From assembly GCA_945788595.1 (NCBI GenBank), contig CALZMS010000056.1, positions 1 through 6,503 on the forward strand: a stretch of 6,503 nt of DNA. The letters run 5' to 3'. A program made the position numbers and the translations under genes. The notes under the pieces are model-generated. The model was given only the letters and a program-made list of their open reading frames with translations. It did no database searches and was not told where the DNA came from. Position 1 is the stretch's first letter, and every line of letters begins with the position of its first letter. Of the stretch, positions 5,108 to 6,503 are shown one piece after another. The stretch is from an uncultured Lachnospiraceae bacterium (GTDB lineage Bacteria; Bacillota; Clostridia; Lachnospirales; Lachnospiraceae).

Positions 5108-6256
5108 ATGGAAGAATTTTCATTCTCTGTGCCGCAGAATATTGTGGCAGGAAAAGGAACGATCAAAAAACTGCCGGAGGTGGCCGCAAAACTTGGAGGA
5201 AAGAAAGCCTTTATCATTTCCGGTCCCCATCTCAATAAGATCGGTGCTGTAGCTGCTTGTGAAGCGTTGCTGGCAGACGCAGGTATCACTGCTGCGGCAT
5301 TTACGGATTGTGAGGCTAATCCCAGCGTAGAGACAGTGGATAAAGCTACAGCATTATTTAAAGAAAGCGGAGCAGATTTTATCGTAGCCTACGGCGGAGG
5401 CTCCCCCATGGATGTGGCCAAGGCGGTTGGTGTGCTGGCAAAATTCGGCGGCAGCATTACAGAATATGAAGGCGCCCACAAGGTGCCGGGAGCCATCGTA
5501 CCGCTGATCGCTATCCCGACCACCGCAGGTACAGGCTCTGAGGTTACGGCTTTTTCCGTTATTACAGACCACAGCCGTCAGTATAAGCTGACCGTATTCA
5601 GCTATAAGCTGCTTCCGGCCTATGCGATTCTGGATGCGGATCTGATCACTACCGTACCGGCATCCGTAGCCGCAGCCTGCGGTATGGATGCACTGATCCA
5701 TGCGCTGGAGGCTTATGTTTCCACAGCCGCTTCTCCGTTCTCCGATGCTATGGCAGAAAAGGCTATGGAGCTTATCGGCGGCAATATCCGCCGGTACGTG
5801 GCTAACAGAACGGATATCGAGGCAGCTCAGGCCATGCTGGTAGGATCCCTGTTTGCAGGAATTGCTTTCTCCTTTGCAAGACTGGGCAATGTGCATGCCA
5901 TGAGTCATCCGGTGAGCGCCCATTTCAATGTGGCTCACGGTGTGGCAAATGCTATCCTGCTGCCCACGATCGTGGATTACAATGCGCTGGCAGATCATGG
6001 CAAATACAGAAAAATTTATAACTATATTGCGCAGATCCCGCTGGGGACCGATGAATTTGAATCCTTTATGCTGGCGGATGAGATTCGTGATTTGAATGAT
6101 ATTCTCGGCATTCCGGCAAGCTTGAGCGAAGTAGGTGTCAAGGAAGAAGCCATCCTGGCTATGGCGGCAGATGCCATGAAGAGCGGAAATATTGCGGTAA
6201 ATCCAAGAGCATCCAGGCTGGAGGATATTGTAACGCTCTATCATAAAGCAATGTAA
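5108..6256 (+). CDS. Iron-type alcohol dehydrogenase / aldehyde reductase, FucO-DhaT-like
   Basis: A 382-residue cytoplasmic group III alcohol dehydrogenase, a full-length member whose size matches lactaldehyde reductase FucO and 1,3-propanediol dehydrogenase. The GGGSPMD nucleotide motif is at 96-102, PTTAGTGSEVT at 137-147, and the metal ligands are Asp194, His198 (GMDALIHALEAY), His263 (VHAMSHP) and His277 (VAHGVANAILLP). The C-terminus NPRASRLEDIVTLYHKAM closely follows FucO. Residue 39, where FucO-type enzymes carry an Asp that favours NAD, is Gly here (IISGP), which hints at NADPH use. It is a distant paralogue of 4hbD in this window, not a duplicate. It would reduce an aldehyde or semialdehyde to an alcohol, regenerating oxidised cofactor during fermentation; the substrate is unknown. 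It is separated from the permease by 230 bases with the palindrome, so it is likely a separate transcript, and a strong terminator follows. I found no convincing promoter; TTGTAA (5004-5009) with TTGTAT (5028-5033) is weak. Confidence 0.92.
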   Translation: MEEFSFSVPQNIVAGKGTIKKLPEVAAKLGGKKAFIISGPHLNKIGAVAACEALLADAGITAAAFTDCEANPSVETVDKATALFKESGADFIVAYGGGSPMDVAKAVGVLAKFGGSITEYEGAHKVPGAIVPLIAIPTTAGTGSEVTAFSVITDHSRQYKLTVFSYKLLPAYAILDADLITTVPASVAAACGMDALIHALEAYVSTAASPFSDAMAEKAMELIGGNIRRYVANRTDIEAAQAMLVGSLFAGIAFSFARLGNVHAMSHPVSAHFNVAHGVANAILLPTIVDYNALADHGKYRKIYNYIAQIPLGTDEFESFMLADEIRDLNDILGIPASLSEVGVKEEAILAMAADAMKSGNIAVNPRASRLEDIVTLYHKAM

Positions 6257-6292
6257 CAGTACCTGGGAATAAGAATAGTAACAAGAATTGAG

Positions 6293-6329
6293 AAAACGCC
6301 AATGCAGAGAGATGTATTGGCGTTTTTTT
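6293..6329 (+). terminator. Strong intrinsic terminator after the second dehydrogenase
   Basis: CGCCAATGCA (6297-6306) pairs with TGTATTGGCG (6313-6322), with one G-T wobble and a 6-base loop. The stem is extended by AAAA (6293-6296) against the Ts and followed by seven Ts (6323-6329). It begins 36 bases after the stop codon and closes the transcription unit. The A-run/T-run symmetry means it could also work on the - strand. Confidence 0.92.
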
Positions 6330-6374
6330 ATGAGACAATTGTTTGTTGTATATTTTTTTACATTGAAAGGCAAA

Positions 6375-6403
6375 TTGACAGAAAGGTTTTAAGGGATTAG
6401 ATA
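6375..6403 (+). promoter_or_regulatory. Possible promoter pointing out of the window
   Basis: A perfect TTGACA (6375-6380) is followed after 16-17 bases by TTAGAT (6397-6402) or TAGATA (6398-6403). The -10 match is only fair. It lies behind the terminator at 6293-6329, where a new unit could begin, and could serve the short open frame at 6428. Confidence 0.35.
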
Positions 6404-6427
6404 TATCACTGTTTTGGTAGGCAAAAT

Positions 6428-6503
6428 ATGGGTCAACGAAAGAAAAGACCCAAGCATTTACGCGGCTATTTTCAGCATGAGCCTTCTACACTGTGTCATC
6501 GGA
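6428..6503 (+). CDS. Possible start of a new gene running off the right edge
   Basis: An ATG at 6428 opens 25 codons (start MGQRKKRPKH, basic) without a stop before the edge. A weak TAGG lies 6 bases upstream and a possible promoter 25 bases further back. The piece is too short to recognise. The opposite strand offers a rival reading: a frame entering from the right edge and stopping at a TAA (complement of 6458-6460), followed by the hairpin at 6429-6452. Only one of the two can be the real gene, and neither is proven. Confidence 0.2.
   Translation, partial: MGQRKKRPKHLRGYFQHEPSTLCHR
6429..6452. other. Small hairpin near the right edge, possible minus-strand terminator
   Basis: TGGGTC (6429-6434) and GACCCA (6447-6452) form a perfect 6-bp stem around a 12-base A-rich loop. 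Read on the - strand it is followed by TATTTTG, a poor T-run, so it could weakly terminate a gene entering from the right. On the + strand it overlaps the ATG of the possible edge ORF, where it could hinder initiation. Confidence 0.3.

Noticed and set aside
5354..6373. 339-codon open frame on the minus strand opposite the second dehydrogenase
   Set aside because: It runs through the strong terminator at 6293-6329 and opposite an intact metal-binding dehydrogenase. The translation is Cys/His/Arg-rich without any domain, typical of an antisense shadow.
1..6503. CRISPR arrays, tRNA/rRNA genes, transposases, toxin-antitoxin or phage genes
   Set aside because: No repeated spacer pattern, RNA gene signature or mobile-element protein was found. 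The window is a metabolic locus with uniform coding style.

Overview
The window reads as chromosomal DNA from an anaerobic Firmicute of the Clostridia, most likely Lachnospiraceae-like. This is inferred from the moderate G+C content, the strong AGGAGG-type ribosome binding sites, the TTGACA-type promoter with an extended -10, the U-rich intrinsic terminators, and close recall-level similarity of the first protein to clostridial 4-hydroxybutyrate dehydrogenase. I cannot name a species. All five clear genes lie on the + strand.

Layout. (1) 1-1085: 4-hydroxybutyrate dehydrogenase (4hbD), missing only about 11 N-terminal residues at the left edge. (2) 1086-1367: a regulatory intergenic region with a near-consensus promoter (1243-1271), a small dyad over the predicted start site, a strong intrinsic terminator (1302-1336) placed BEFORE the next gene, and a possible 16-codon leader ORF. 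(3) 1368-2585: a class III PLP aminotransferase of the acetylornithine/ornithine/GABA aminotransferase group. (4) 2644-2682: a second intrinsic terminator. (5) 2736-3341 and 3354-4877: a cytidylate-kinase-like P-loop protein and an APC-superfamily amino acid/amine permease, 12 bases apart and clearly an operon pair. (6) 4900-4962: a perfect 17-bp inverted repeat enclosing a smaller hairpin, probably the end of that operon. (7) 5108-6256: a second iron-type alcohol dehydrogenase, FucO/DhaT-like, closed by a strong terminator (6293-6329). (8) 6330-6503: a mostly non-coding tail with a possible promoter, a small hairpin and a short open frame running off the edge.

How the genes could work together (inference). 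The permease would import an omega-amino acid or a related amine/amino acid. The aminotransferase would convert it to a semialdehyde, and 4hbD reduces succinic semialdehyde to 4-hydroxybutyrate. In clostridia 4-hydroxybutyrate is then activated by a CoA-transferase and dehydrated by 4-hydroxybutyryl-CoA dehydratase toward crotonyl-CoA and butyrate; those genes are not in view and would be expected to the left. The most economical reading is a GABA (4-aminobutyrate) fermentation locus. The substrates of the aminotransferase, permease and second dehydrogenase are not proven by sequence. The unexplained parts are the kinase-like protein between aminotransferase and permease, the two terminators that sit directly upstream of genes, and the large palindrome ahead of the last gene.
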